Position numbers and translations under genes: made by a program | Notes under the pieces: model-generated | The model's database searches: none | What the model was told of the DNA's origin: nothing | What the model saw: the letters and a program-made list of their open reading frames with translations, nothing else | Assembly (NCBI GenBank): GCA_002841865.1 | Contig: PHBD01000008.1 | Span: 124,001-188,000 of the forward strand | Origin: Deltaproteobacteria bacterium HGW-Deltaproteobacteria-19 | GTDB taxonomy: Bacteria; Desulfobacterota; Syntrophia; Syntrophales; PHBD01 | Length of the DNA: 64,000 nucleotides | Direction: 5' to 3' | Shown: positions 1-7,770 of the stretch, in pieces | How positions within the stretch are numbered: the first letter of the stretch is position 1 | Layout of the letters: every line of letters begins with the position of its first letter

Positions 1-64
1 ATTTCCGCGTTATCCCCCGCTCATGTGTTGCGCCAAGAGTGCCGTTATCGCTGCGAAAAATGAA

Positions 65-96
65 GAAAGGCAGTCACGTTGCCGCAACTGCCTTTC
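65..96 (-). terminator. Intrinsic terminator of the usp gene
   Basis: A perfect 10-bp inverted repeat (GAAAGGCAGT / ACTGCCTTTC) encloses a 12-nt loop. Read on the minus strand, it lies 28 nt past the usp stop codon and is followed by TTCATTTTT. The U-run is imperfect but the stem is strong, so rho-independent termination of usp is the likely role. Confidence 0.6.
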
Positions 97-123
97 ATTA
101 CGTATTCACTGATTGTTTTCTCG

Positions 124-567
124 CTACTTCACGAGTAGCACCTGACATTTGGCAGCCCGCACCACCCTCTCGGCCACCCCTCCAAGCAGATTGTGCAACA
201 GGCCGGTCTTTCCATGGGATGCGATCACGATCAAATCAATTCCCTTGTCTTCCTGTTCCCTTAGGATCGTTTCATAAGGAACGCCACGTTTGATGTCGAA
301 GACGACTTCCACGCCCTTGGCTTCCCCAATAGCCTTTACTTCCTGTCCCAGTTTTTCCGCAGTGGCCTGCTGGCTCTGTGCCCTGTACCCTTCCATGACG
401 TTTTCTGAGAGACAGTAATCAACCGCACACTGCTGCAAATCCTCGATGACATGCAGGAGGTACACTTTTGCATTGAACCTGGAAGCGAGGTCGATTGCCT
501 GCTTCAGTGCGCGATCCGAATGTTCCGAGAAATCGGTCGGAACCAGTATGTTTTTCGGTGCGAACAT
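124..567 (-). CDS. Universal stress protein, UspA family
   Basis: A 147-residue single-domain Usp, the usual length for the family. The N-terminus (FAPKNILVPTDFSEHSDRAL) is the typical first beta strand and acidic turn. The C-terminal stretch ASHGKTGLLHNLLGGVAERV has the G-x2-G-x9-G ATP-binding pattern followed by the last strand QVLLVK, so this is probably an ATP-binding Usp. The start is set by AAAGGAGGT seven nt upstream of the ATG; a longer frame to 612 lacks such a site. Usp proteins are cytosolic stress and nucleotide-sensing proteins of poorly defined mechanism. The gene stands alone, with its own hairpin terminator downstream. Confidence 0.9.
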   Translation of the reverse strand: MFAPKNILVPTDFSEHSDRALKQAIDLASRFNAKVYLLHVIEDLQQCAVDYCLSENVMEGYRAQSQQATAEKLGQEVKAIGEAKGVEVVFDIKRGVPYETILREQEDKGIDLIVIASHGKTGLLHNLLGGVAERVVRAAKCQVLLVK

Positions 568-1136
568 GGTCCTTACCTCCTTTCGTAAATTCTTAATACA
601 AATGGTAACCACTCAAATGTGCTTGTCAAATAGGGGCTGAACATCGGGACTGAACAACACGCAACAGCCTGCCAAGGCTTCGATTTTCAACGCAAATGAA
701 AAAAGGGCCAACCTTTCGGCCGGCCGCTCGCCTTCATCCCGGAACATCTTGCTGAGAACATGAATCACGGGGGTTCGTCTTTCCCTGCCTCTTTCATTTC
801 GATTGCGCTCCCTTGAAACTTCACATAAGGGAGTCGTCATGTTTCCCGACGATGAAAGCATATTTGTGGTCGTCAACGTCCCCTTTGACGCGATCCTTAA
901 AGACCGGAGAGGAAACATCGTCAACCTTTGCGTTGCCCGGGACAGCCAGATCATCTTCGAATTCGGCGTAAGCATGGATGGCCATGGTCTCGCCTCGTCT
1001 CTCATCATTGACCATGGTGGTTTGCGAGAGATTGAGCTTAATGTCAGCCGTGCATCCTTGAGGAAGTCCACCGGGTGAGGTCAAAGAGGGGTACCTGATC
1101 ATCTCATCCCTGCATTGTCCCACTTCTATTTGGCCA
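568..1136. other. Gap between usp and the WYL remnant
   Basis: About 570 bases without a confident gene. They should contain the usp promoter on the minus strand. Two short frames overlap antisense in 803-1123: a plus-strand 79-codon frame with an AAGGGAG site, and a minus-strand frame from 985 (MAIHAYAEFE...) with GAGGCGAG before its ATG. Neither resembles a family I know. The segment sits next to gene debris, so it may be decayed coding DNA. Confidence 0.5.
839..1078 (+). CDS. Small hypothetical protein, doubtful
   Basis: A 79-codon frame begins MFPDDESIFVVVNVPFDAIL and is preceded by AAGGGAG five nt before the ATG. Its third codon positions are mostly C or G, as in the clear genes nearby. 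I do not recognise the product. The opposite strand also carries a short frame with a plausible ribosome site, so at most one of the two is real and both may be chance. Confidence 0.25.
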   Translation: MFPDDESIFVVVNVPFDAILKDRRGNIVNLCVARDSQIIFEFGVSMDGHGLASSLIIDHGGLREIELNVSRASLRKSTG

Positions 1137-1328
1137 TCACGGCTGCTGGTTCTGAACCCACCCCTTCACCTCTTCAAAGAATTTCTTCCGGAAATCATCA
1201 GGATCGAGGATCGAGATATGGGGAATCCATGAGTGGAGAATGCTCCGGATCGCCTCGTAGCGGCCCACCCGGTAGGTGACGACGAGGGAGCCGTCGGGCC
1301 GTTCTTCCCGGATCTCCTGGCAACAAGA
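1137..1328 (-). pseudogene. C-terminal remnant of a WYL-domain transcriptional regulator
   Basis: The frame encodes about 63 residues that look like the end of a WYL/WCX regulator. A segment of the form EERPDGSLVVTYRVGRYEAI leads to HISILDPDDFRKKF, matching the usual pattern of a beta strand, a helix turning on a substrate, and a final 'LxPxxLR' helix. WYL proteins regulate defence and DNA-damage genes and are normally about 300 residues with an N-terminal winged helix. Everything upstream is missing: the frame continues into unrelated sequence that abuts the next gene. I call it a 5'-deleted remnant. Loss may be linked to insertion of the neighbouring defence genes. Confidence 0.6.
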
Positions 1329-1546
1329 CCAAGGCTGGTCCCATGGCCACGGCCTCCCACCGGCGGCAGTACCGAACAAGAAGACAGTAATTTGTCCGCA
1401 AGGATTGCCATATCACTATGACTGTGCTATCGAACACACCGAAGTTGCTATTGGAACGCTACGATGTCCTGAAACAGAGGGTGGTCTCCGGGCAGGAACC
1501 GTTCTGACGGATCCTGCATTTCCTGGAGAGGGAGACCACTTGGCTT

Positions 1547-2035
1547 ATGTCGCCTGCGAGCACCCGTTATCACCTGGCTATGGAACGGGGTCTTCTGGCG
1601 CACAGTGTCGGCGTGGCGGACACACTGCTTCACCTCTCCAGGTTCCTTGCGCCGGCTATACCGGAAGAGAGCTGCGTCATTACCGGGCTGTTCCACGATG
1701 TGGGCAAGCTCGGATCGACGAGCCGGCCGCTCTACATTCCCAACGAGAACGAGTGGCAGGTCAAAAACAGGGGAATTTGCTATCGGGTCAACCCGGAGGT
1801 TACGGCCATGGGCCTCGCTGTCCGCAGTCTTTACCTGGTAGCCCGGTTCATCCCCCTTTCCGACGAGGAAGCCCAGGCCATCGCATATCACGACGGCCAA
1901 TACATCGAGGAGAACCGCGTCGTAGCGCATAAAGAGGCACCTCTTATCTTGCTCCTTCACTGGGCGGACTATTGGACAGCCCATATTTATGAGGATGGCC
2001 GTCATCATCTGATTTCAGAATCGGAGGTATCATAA
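1547..2035 (+). CDS. HD-domain hydrolase, ancestral N-terminus cut by an in-frame TGA
   Basis: A 162-residue HD-superfamily protein. The motifs LLAHSVGVAD, LFHDVGKLG, AIAYHDGQYI and LLLHWADYWTAH supply the His, His-Asp and final Asp metal ligands expected for a phosphohydrolase; the substrate is unknown. The same frame extends upstream to an ATG at 1418 with sensible sequence (MTVLSNTPKLLLERYDVLKQ), but a TGA at 1505-1507 separates the two parts. Downstream of it the sequence LHFLERETTWL again looks like the family. Either the gene is damaged and restarts at 1547, where AGGGAG lies about 12 nt upstream, or TGA is read through. The last codons carry the ribosome site of the next gene, so the two are co-transcribed. 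Confidence 0.7.
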   Translation: MSPASTRYHLAMERGLLAHSVGVADTLLHLSRFLAPAIPEESCVITGLFHDVGKLGSTSRPLYIPNENEWQVKNRGICYRVNPEVTAMGLAVRSLYLVARFIPLSDEEAQAIAYHDGQYIEENRVVAHKEAPLILLLHWADYWTAHIYEDGRHHLISESEVS

Positions 2036-2038
2036 GAA

Positions 2039-2677
2039 TTGGAAATCATCGGGTATGGCGAGGACGGACTGACACTCTGGGCGATCCAGTGGAAACTGGG
2101 CCATATTCTTAACCAGTTGAAAGATCAGTCTGATCTGCAAGAGTGTCAGGTTTTCTACCGCCCGAGCTTTGGCAGACATGGCGGTCCCGGCAGTTCACAG
2201 TTTGGGGAATTTGATTTCCTTCTTCTCAGCAGTGGTCATCTTTATCTGGGTGAGAGCAAGTGGAACCAATCGTCGGAGAAAATAACAGAAGGAGTCATCA
2301 CCCTGCGAGGAGAGCAGGCGAACAGAAACCTGGTATTCAGAGCCTATGTGGAGGAATGGTTTGACAAGGGAGACTGGGAAGGTGTTCCGTCGAGATTGAG
2401 AATGCTATCCCCTTCGATTGATAAGAAGATTCCCTCTCCAAAAAGTCTGCTTGCCGGAAACCTGAAGTCAATTCTAACGATGATCAAAACACATTTTGGC
2501 AACAAAAAGCCAATAATCCGGGACGTGCTTCTTTATTTTTTCCATTCGAAAGAGATGCAAAAGAGGGCGATTCCAAACAAGGTCCAAGTTCTCAAAGGCA
2601 ATAGAATCGACTTCACAGTTATGGCCCTCGATTATTCAGGGGCCGTAATCGAGGACACGCATTACTTTATACTGTGA
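2039..2677 (+). CDS. Hypothetical protein with a PD-(D/E)XK-like nuclease signature
   Basis: 212 residues from a TTG start; GGAGGT eleven nt upstream overlaps the end of the HD gene, which argues for translational coupling. I do not recognise the family by name. The stretch EFDFLLLSSGHLYLGESKW gives Asp59, then Glu72-Ser-Lys74 at the end of a beta hairpin, which is the D-(n)-E-x-K arrangement of PD-(D/E)XK nucleases and nuclease-related domains. No membrane segment or signal peptide is visible. Base composition is more A+T rich than its neighbours, suggesting acquisition. Coupled to an HD hydrolase inside a defence island, it may be a nuclease effector, but that is inference. Confidence 0.7.
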   Translation: MEIIGYGEDGLTLWAIQWKLGHILNQLKDQSDLQECQVFYRPSFGRHGGPGSSQFGEFDFLLLSSGHLYLGESKWNQSSEKITEGVITLRGEQANRNLVFRAYVEEWFDKGDWEGVPSRLRMLSPSIDKKIPSPKSLLAGNLKSILTMIKTHFGNKKPIIRDVLLYFFHSKEMQKRAIPNKVQVLKGNRIDFTVMALDYSGAVIEDTHYFIL

Positions 2678-2748
2678 ATAATATTTGATAGATGCACGCT
2701 GTTTCAGGGAACAAACATCCCATTTTAGATTAGTGAAACGGTGGCGTA

Positions 2749-3300
2749 ATGAACAAACCTTTGAATGTACCTTTTCCACGGTCCTACTGGGTGGCCCCCG
2801 ACACATTCCTCGCCGGCTTCTACCCCGGTGACCGGAACCGCCGAGACATGGAGCAGAAACTGAGTGCCCTTCTGGAATGCGGCATCCGGTGCATAGTGAA
2901 CCTGATGGAGGAGGATGAAACGGATCACGACGGGAACCCTTTTGTATCTTACGAGACCCTCGTTCAGGGCATCGCGGACCAGTTCGGCTTCAAGGTAGCC
3001 TGTGAGCGGATCCCAATCCGGGATCTCGGCATTCCTTCCAGAGAAACGATGGTGAAGATTCTTGATGGGATCGACGGCGCAATTGCGGCGGATCGTCCCG
3101 TTTACGTCCATTGCTGGGGCGGCCGCGGCCGGACGGGAACCGTCGTAGGATGCTGGCTTGTCCGGCATGGCATCGCGAACGGCACCACAGCCCTCAACCA
3201 TATCCAGGAACTCCGGCGTTTTGAGACGTCGGATCATTCGCCATCCCCGGAAACAACACAACAGAGGCAGATGGTTCTGACATGGAAGCGGGGAGATTAA
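2749..3300 (+). CDS. Cysteine-based protein tyrosine / dual-specificity phosphatase
   Basis: 183 residues. The phosphatase loop YVHCWGGRGRTGTVVG has the C-x5-R signature (Cys122, Arg128), and the segment IPIRDLGIPS upstream can supply the general acid Asp. The family forms a phosphocysteine intermediate on phosphotyrosine, phosphothreonine or other phospho-substrates. The size and single domain fit a cytosolic tyrosine/dual-specificity phosphatase. The gene stands between the PD-(D/E)XK-like gene and the DUF262 nuclease with about 70 and 190 nt spacers, so it may have its own promoter. No partner kinase is visible nearby. Confidence 0.85.
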   Translation: MNKPLNVPFPRSYWVAPDTFLAGFYPGDRNRRDMEQKLSALLECGIRCIVNLMEEDETDHDGNPFVSYETLVQGIADQFGFKVACERIPIRDLGIPSRETMVKILDGIDGAIAADRPVYVHCWGGRGRTGTVVGCWLVRHGIANGTTALNHIQELRRFETSDHSPSPETTQQRQMVLTWKRGD

Positions 3301-3494
3301 GAACCGATAAGAGGCATAAAAAACGGAAAATTATGTGGCTGGCTGGCAGAGGGTGCTGTCGAAGACGTCCTCTAAGACCCACAGGTTCAATCATTAAGCA
3401 TGAGCCTGTTTATATGAAGGCTCGTAATGGACCCTTCGGCCTGAAACGGGGCGAATGGATTGATAAATTGAGATAACAATCAGGAGTGAAACAG

Positions 3495-5456
3495 GTGAAA
3501 ATTTCGACCATTCTCGATCACATCGACGGCGGTCATATGGCATTGCCTGAATTTCAGCGAGGCTACGTCTGGAACCGCGACCAAGTTCGCGGATTTTTTG
3601 ATTCGCTTTACCGTCGTCATCCCGTGGGGGGGCTCCTGGTGTGGGCCACCGAGTCCAATTCGGCTACCCATCGCGGTGACGGCCGACTGGCAGCGGGTAT
3701 CGTAAAACTTCTTCTCGACGGGCAACAGCGTATCACTTCGCTTTATGGAGTTGTCAGAGGAAGACCGCCAGAGTTTTTCGATGGGAATGCGCAGGCTTTC
3801 ACAGGGCTTCGGTTTCATCTTGAGACTGAGACGTTCGAATTTTACCAACCGCTGAAAATGCAGGATGACCCACTCTGGATTGATGTCACAGAACTTTTGA
3901 TGAAAGGCACAGCCGGGCTTGGCGAATTTGTTGGTCGCCTGACTTCTCAATCGGCCCTCTCTGACAAAGTCGGCGAATATGTCGGACGCCTCAGTCGCTT
4001 GCTCGGAATCATAGATATCGTTCTACACGTGGAAGAAGTTACAGGAACCGACAAGTCGCTGGATGTTGTCGTGGAGATCTTCAACCGGGTCAACAGCGGA
4101 GGCACGAAACTCTCGAAGGGTGATCTGGCCCTCGCCAAGATTTGTGCGGATTGGCCTGAGGCCCGTGACACCATGAAGAGTCATCTCAAGGGTTGGGCTA
4201 GTGCGGATTACCGTTTCAACCTCGACTGGCTGCTTCGCTCCGTGAACACGGTGTTAACGGGAGAGGCAAAGTTCCAGTTCCTGCATGACAAGAACGCGGC
4301 GGAAATTCAGGACGGTTTGAAACGGGCCGTGAAGCACATCGACACCTGCCTGAACCTGATCAGCGGAAGACTGGGCCTTGACCATGATCAGGTCTTCTTC
4401 GGTCGTTTCGGGGTGCCGGTGATGGTTCGCTATCTCGACCAACGAAGCGGCCTCTTGGACGAGAAGGAACGAGACAGGCTGATGTTCTGGTTCGTTCAGG
4501 CAGGCATGTGGGGGCGATTCTCCGGATCGACGGAATCCTACATTGACCAGGACCTGGCAGTCCTGGAAGGAAACAAAAATGGCTTGGAGATGCTATTGGA
4601 ACAATTGCGTCTCTGGCATGGCGGCCTGCAGGTTGAACCAGGACATTTTACTGGTTGGAGCCTGGGTGCCCGTTTCTATCCCGTTCTTTACATGCTGACA
4701 AGAATGGGACAGGCACGGGATTGGGGGACAGGCCTTCCTCTGAAGGCCAGTTTGCTCGGGAAAATGAGTCATCTTGAAGTGCATCATATCTTCCCGAAAG
4801 CGAGGCTATACAAGCACAGCTACAAACGCCCTGAAGTCAATGCTGTGGCCAATTTCTGCTTCCTTACCAAAGACACAAATCTCAGCATCAGCGACCGACT
4901 GCCGGAGGACTATTTTCCGGAAATTGAGAAGGCACATCCCGGTACCTTAGCATCCCAGTGGATACCGACGGATCCTGAGCTGTGGAAGATCGCGAATTTC
5001 CGCGATTTTTTGGAAGCTCGTAAAATACTCCTGGCACAAGAAGTTAACAAACAGATGGAAGAATTGCTGCACGGTGATACACGCTGGCTTGCAGGTCCTG
5101 TAACTGCCGTTCCTGCACCCTCTGCAAGCGTTGGAGGCATTACAAGCGAAGAAGAGGAAGAACAGCTCGAAGCCTTGAACCATTGGATGGAAGATCAGCA
5201 ACTTCCTCGTGGAATACTCGCTTATGATTTTGCCGATCCGGACACAGGCCGGCAGAAAGCCGTGTTCGATCTGGCATGGCCGAATGGCATCCAGGAAGAA
5301 CTCAGCCAGCCGGTTGCCGTACTTCTAAATGAAGGAACGGAAGTACTTGCTATAGCGAGCCAAGCGGGAGTTCGTTTTTTTACGAACGTGTCTGACTTTC
5401 AAAACTACGTAAAGACGGAGATTTTGGGGCTGGATCAACAGCTTGGTGTAGCGTAG
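3495..5456 (+). CDS. Fused DUF262/DUF1524 nuclease, GmrSD/SspE-like
   Basis: About 653 residues from a GTG with CAGGAG eight nt upstream; an upstream in-frame GTG at 3486 overlaps that site. The N-terminus has the DUF262 hallmarks PEFQRGYVWN and LLLDGQQRITSLYG (the DGQQR nucleotide-binding/hydrolysis motif of GmrS-type proteins). Around residue 430 the motif LEVHHIFPKA, followed by NFCFLTKDTNLSISDRLP, is the His-Me-type DUF1524 nuclease. Such fusions act as modification-dependent (type IV) restriction enzymes or as effectors of DNA-modification defence. After the nuclease comes a ~110-residue extension (EEEEEQLEALNHWM, then AVFDLAWPNGIQEEL) whose fold I do not recognise; it may be a specificity module. 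It lies just upstream of hsdM. Confidence 0.85.
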   Translation: MKISTILDHIDGGHMALPEFQRGYVWNRDQVRGFFDSLYRRHPVGGLLVWATESNSATHRGDGRLAAGIVKLLLDGQQRITSLYGVVRGRPPEFFDGNAQAFTGLRFHLETETFEFYQPLKMQDDPLWIDVTELLMKGTAGLGEFVGRLTSQSALSDKVGEYVGRLSRLLGIIDIVLHVEEVTGTDKSLDVVVEIFNRVNSGGTKLSKGDLALAKICADWPEARDTMKSHLKGWASADYRFNLDWLLRSVNTVLTGEAKFQFLHDKNAAEIQDGLKRAVKHIDTCLNLISGRLGLDHDQVFFGRFGVPVMVRYLDQRSGLLDEKERDRLMFWFVQAGMWGRFSGSTESYIDQDLAVLEGNKNGLEMLLEQLRLWHGGLQVEPGHFTGWSLGARFYPVLYMLTRMGQARDWGTGLPLKASLLGKMSHLEVHHIFPKARLYKHSYKRPEVNAVANFCFLTKDTNLSISDRLPEDYFPEIEKAHPGTLASQWIPTDPELWKIANFRDFLEARKILLAQEVNKQMEELLHGDTRWLAGPVTAVPAPSASVGGITSEEEEEQLEALNHWMEDQQLPRGILAYDFADPDTGRQKAVFDLAWPNGIQEELSQPVAVLLNEGTEVLAIASQAGVRFFTNVSDFQNYVKTEILGLDQQLGVA

Positions 5457-5655
5457 GCCGAGACCATTCCATGTAAATTTGACAGGCGACGTCATCCATC
5501 TGCCCTGATATATTGAGATTGCATCGTCGTTGGAAGACGAGTATATTCAATACGTTCTTAATCTTCACACTGTCATTTTTCCAATCATTGAAATGATGAT
5601 ATCCGGCTTCCCGGAATCATAACAAACCATTGCCTCAAGGAAAGCAGAGATAAAC

Positions 5656-7770
5656 GTGCCGCAACTCGAACACATCGAAGCGATTGAAAAAAGGCTCTGG
5701 ACCGCAGCGGACACCCTGCGGGCCAATTCCAATTACGCCAGCAATGAATACTTCCTGCCAGTCATGGGGCTCGTCTTTCTGCGTCATGCCTACAGCCGCT
5801 ACCTGGCCGTGAAAGGCGGTATTGAAGCGAACGTTCCCACGCGTGGCGGCAAGACAAGGCCGATCACCAAGGCCGACTTCTCGAAAAAGAGCGCCATCTT
5901 TCTCAAACCCAAGGCCCAGTTCGATCATCTGGTTACGCTGACCGACAGCGACGATCGGGCTAAGGCCATCATCGAGGCGATGGATTCCATCGAGGAGGAT
6001 TATGAGAACCTGAGTGGTGTGCTCCCCAAGGCTGAATATCAGGAACTCGACAACGCCGTCCTCGGCCAGCTCCTGCGCACCCTCAACCCGGAAGAACTCA
6101 AACAGGTCTCGGGCGACGTGTTCGGCCGCATCTACGAATACTTCCTCACTCAGTTCGCCGACCAAAAGGCCCACGACGGTGGCGAGTTCTTCACCCCCGT
6201 CTCGCTTGTATCGCTCATCGCCAACGTGCTTGCACCGGAGAGCGGTATCGTGCTCGATCCGGCCTGCGGCTCGGGCGGCATGTTCGTCCAGAGTGCCCGC
6301 TTCGTCGAGCGCCGCCACGAAAACCCGGTGGACAGGCTCACCTTCTTCGGCCTGGAGAAGAACGCCACAACCATCCGCTTGGCCAAGATGAACCTCGCGG
6401 TCCACGGCCTGGAAGGCAACATCCAGAAGGCCATCACCTACTACGAAGACCCCCACGAGCTGCTGGGCAAGGCCGATTTCGTCATGGCCAATCCGCCCTT
6501 CAATGTGGACGAAATCGACGCCGACAAAGTCAAGAGTGACCCGCGCCTGCCCTTCGGCCTGCCCGGCGTCAACAAGAAGGGCAAGGTCCAAAACGGAAAC
6601 TACGTCTGGATCAGCTACTTTTACAGTTACCTTAACGACCATGGCCGGGCGGGGTTTGTCATGTCCAGCCAGGCATCCAGCGCCGGCCGCGACGAGGCCA
6701 AGGTTCGCCAAGAGCTCATCGAGACCGGCGACGTGGATATCATGATCGCCATCCGCGCCAACTTCTTCTATACCCGCACTGTTCCCTGCGAGCTCTGGTT
6801 CCTTAATCGCGCCAAACCCGAAGCGCACCGCGACAACGTGCTGATGATCAACGCCCGCAACATCTACCGCAAGGTCACCCGCAAGATCTTCGACTTCAGC
6901 CCGGAGCAGGAAGTGAACATCCTGGCCATCGTCTGGCTCTACCGGGGCCAGACCGAGCGCTATCTTGACCTCGTGGCGGGCTATTGCCGGCGCATGCTGA
7001 CCGAGAGCGCGGCTTGCTTCACCGCCCAAGATGATGACGGCGGATCAATCGAACCGCTGCCGGATTTTGTTGCCTCGCTGGCAACGCTGCGCAGTGCTGT
7101 CGAGCCGTTCCTCAAGACCCTGGACAAGGCAGCGCCCCACGCTGGAGCGCTCAAGGAACTTGATGACGCCATCCGGATGTTCAAGGCGGACATGGAGATG
7201 TTTCGGAAGACCTTTAGCGAACAGCAGGCATTATGGGCGAAGCAAAAGACGACCAACGGTGACCTCAAGAAAGCTGTGGATCGCCTTACACCACTGGCCG
7301 AAACCAGCCGCGATATGCTGAAACAAACGGATCTGATTTACAAGCTTGCCTGCCGCCTCATTGAAACCTGTGAGAACGAGTGCAACGCCAAAGGCAGCGA
7401 CGCCTGGACGAGTCGCGAGATCACCCGCGCCCGCAAGGCCGCCGACGGAGTCCGCTCCCTGGCGGTGGAACAGCTCAAGCAGGTCCGCTACTTCTGGCGT
7501 CAAGCCCATTGGCTCACCGAACGCTTCCCCGATGCCGAACTCCGCGATGTCGAAGGGCTGGTCAAATTGGTGGACCGGGCCGAGATCGAAGCCAACGACT
7601 GGAGCCTCACCCCGGGCCGATATGTCGGTGTCGCTCCAGAAGAAGAGGATGAGAATTTCGACTTTGAGGAGACATTGCGCGATATCTATGTTGAACTGGA
7701 GGATCTGAACGCCGAGGCTGTACAACTGGCCGCGACGATTAAGAAGAATTTCGAGGAGTTGGGGATATGA
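5656..7770 (+). CDS. hsdM: Type I restriction-modification DNA methyltransferase subunit M
   Basis: 704 residues from a GTG start. An N-terminal helical HsdM_N domain (about 1-150) precedes the N6-adenine methyltransferase domain with the SAM motif DPACGSGGMFVQSARF (from residue 201) and the catalytic NPPF motif (residue 279). Residues 430-704 form an extra helical extension rich in charged heptad-like segments, ending IKKNFEELGI. This makes the protein about 200 residues longer than EcoKI-type HsdM. It should form M2S with HsdS and methylate adenine in a bipartite site. The stop codon overlaps the hsdS start by four bases (ATGA), the usual translational coupling. Confidence 0.95.
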   Translation: MPQLEHIEAIEKRLWTAADTLRANSNYASNEYFLPVMGLVFLRHAYSRYLAVKGGIEANVPTRGGKTRPITKADFSKKSAIFLKPKAQFDHLVTLTDSDDRAKAIIEAMDSIEEDYENLSGVLPKAEYQELDNAVLGQLLRTLNPEELKQVSGDVFGRIYEYFLTQFADQKAHDGGEFFTPVSLVSLIANVLAPESGIVLDPACGSGGMFVQSARFVERRHENPVDRLTFFGLEKNATTIRLAKMNLAVHGLEGNIQKAITYYEDPHELLGKADFVMANPPFNVDEIDADKVKSDPRLPFGLPGVNKKGKVQNGNYVWISYFYSYLNDHGRAGFVMSSQASSAGRDEAKVRQELIETGDVDIMIAIRANFFYTRTVPCELWFLNRAKPEAHRDNVLMINARNIYRKVTRKIFDFSPEQEVNILAIVWLYRGQTERYLDLVAGYCRRMLTESAACFTAQDDDGGSIEPLPDFVASLATLRSAVEPFLKTLDKAAPHAGALKELDDAIRMFKADMEMFRKTFSEQQALWAKQKTTNGDLKKAVDRLTPLAETSRDMLKQTDLIYKLACRLIETCENECNAKGSDAWTSREITRARKAADGVRSLAVEQLKQVRYFWRQAHWLTERFPDAELRDVEGLVKLVDRAEIEANDWSLTPGRYVGVAPEEEDENFDFEETLRDIYVELEDLNAEAVQLAATIKKNFEELGI

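Noticed and set aside
1505..1560. Selenocysteine reading of the TGA in the HD gene
   Set aside because: The sequence after the TGA gives only a weak hairpin and the motif around it (PF-TGA-RILHF) is not a redox site; a nonsense mutation or internal start is simpler.
3381..3409. Hairpin (ACAGGTTC/GAGCCTGT) after the phosphatase gene as a terminator
   Set aside because: Eight pairs with one wobble and a 13-base loop, but no U-run follows; too weak to list.
3282..3476. 64-codon frame after the phosphatase gene
   Set aside because: Starts inside the phosphatase gene, has no ribosome site, and is Arg/Lys-rich without a recognisable pattern.
5635..7029. 464-codon minus-strand frame opposite hsdM
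   Set aside because: A shadow of the hsdM codons; hsdM has complete methyltransferase motifs.
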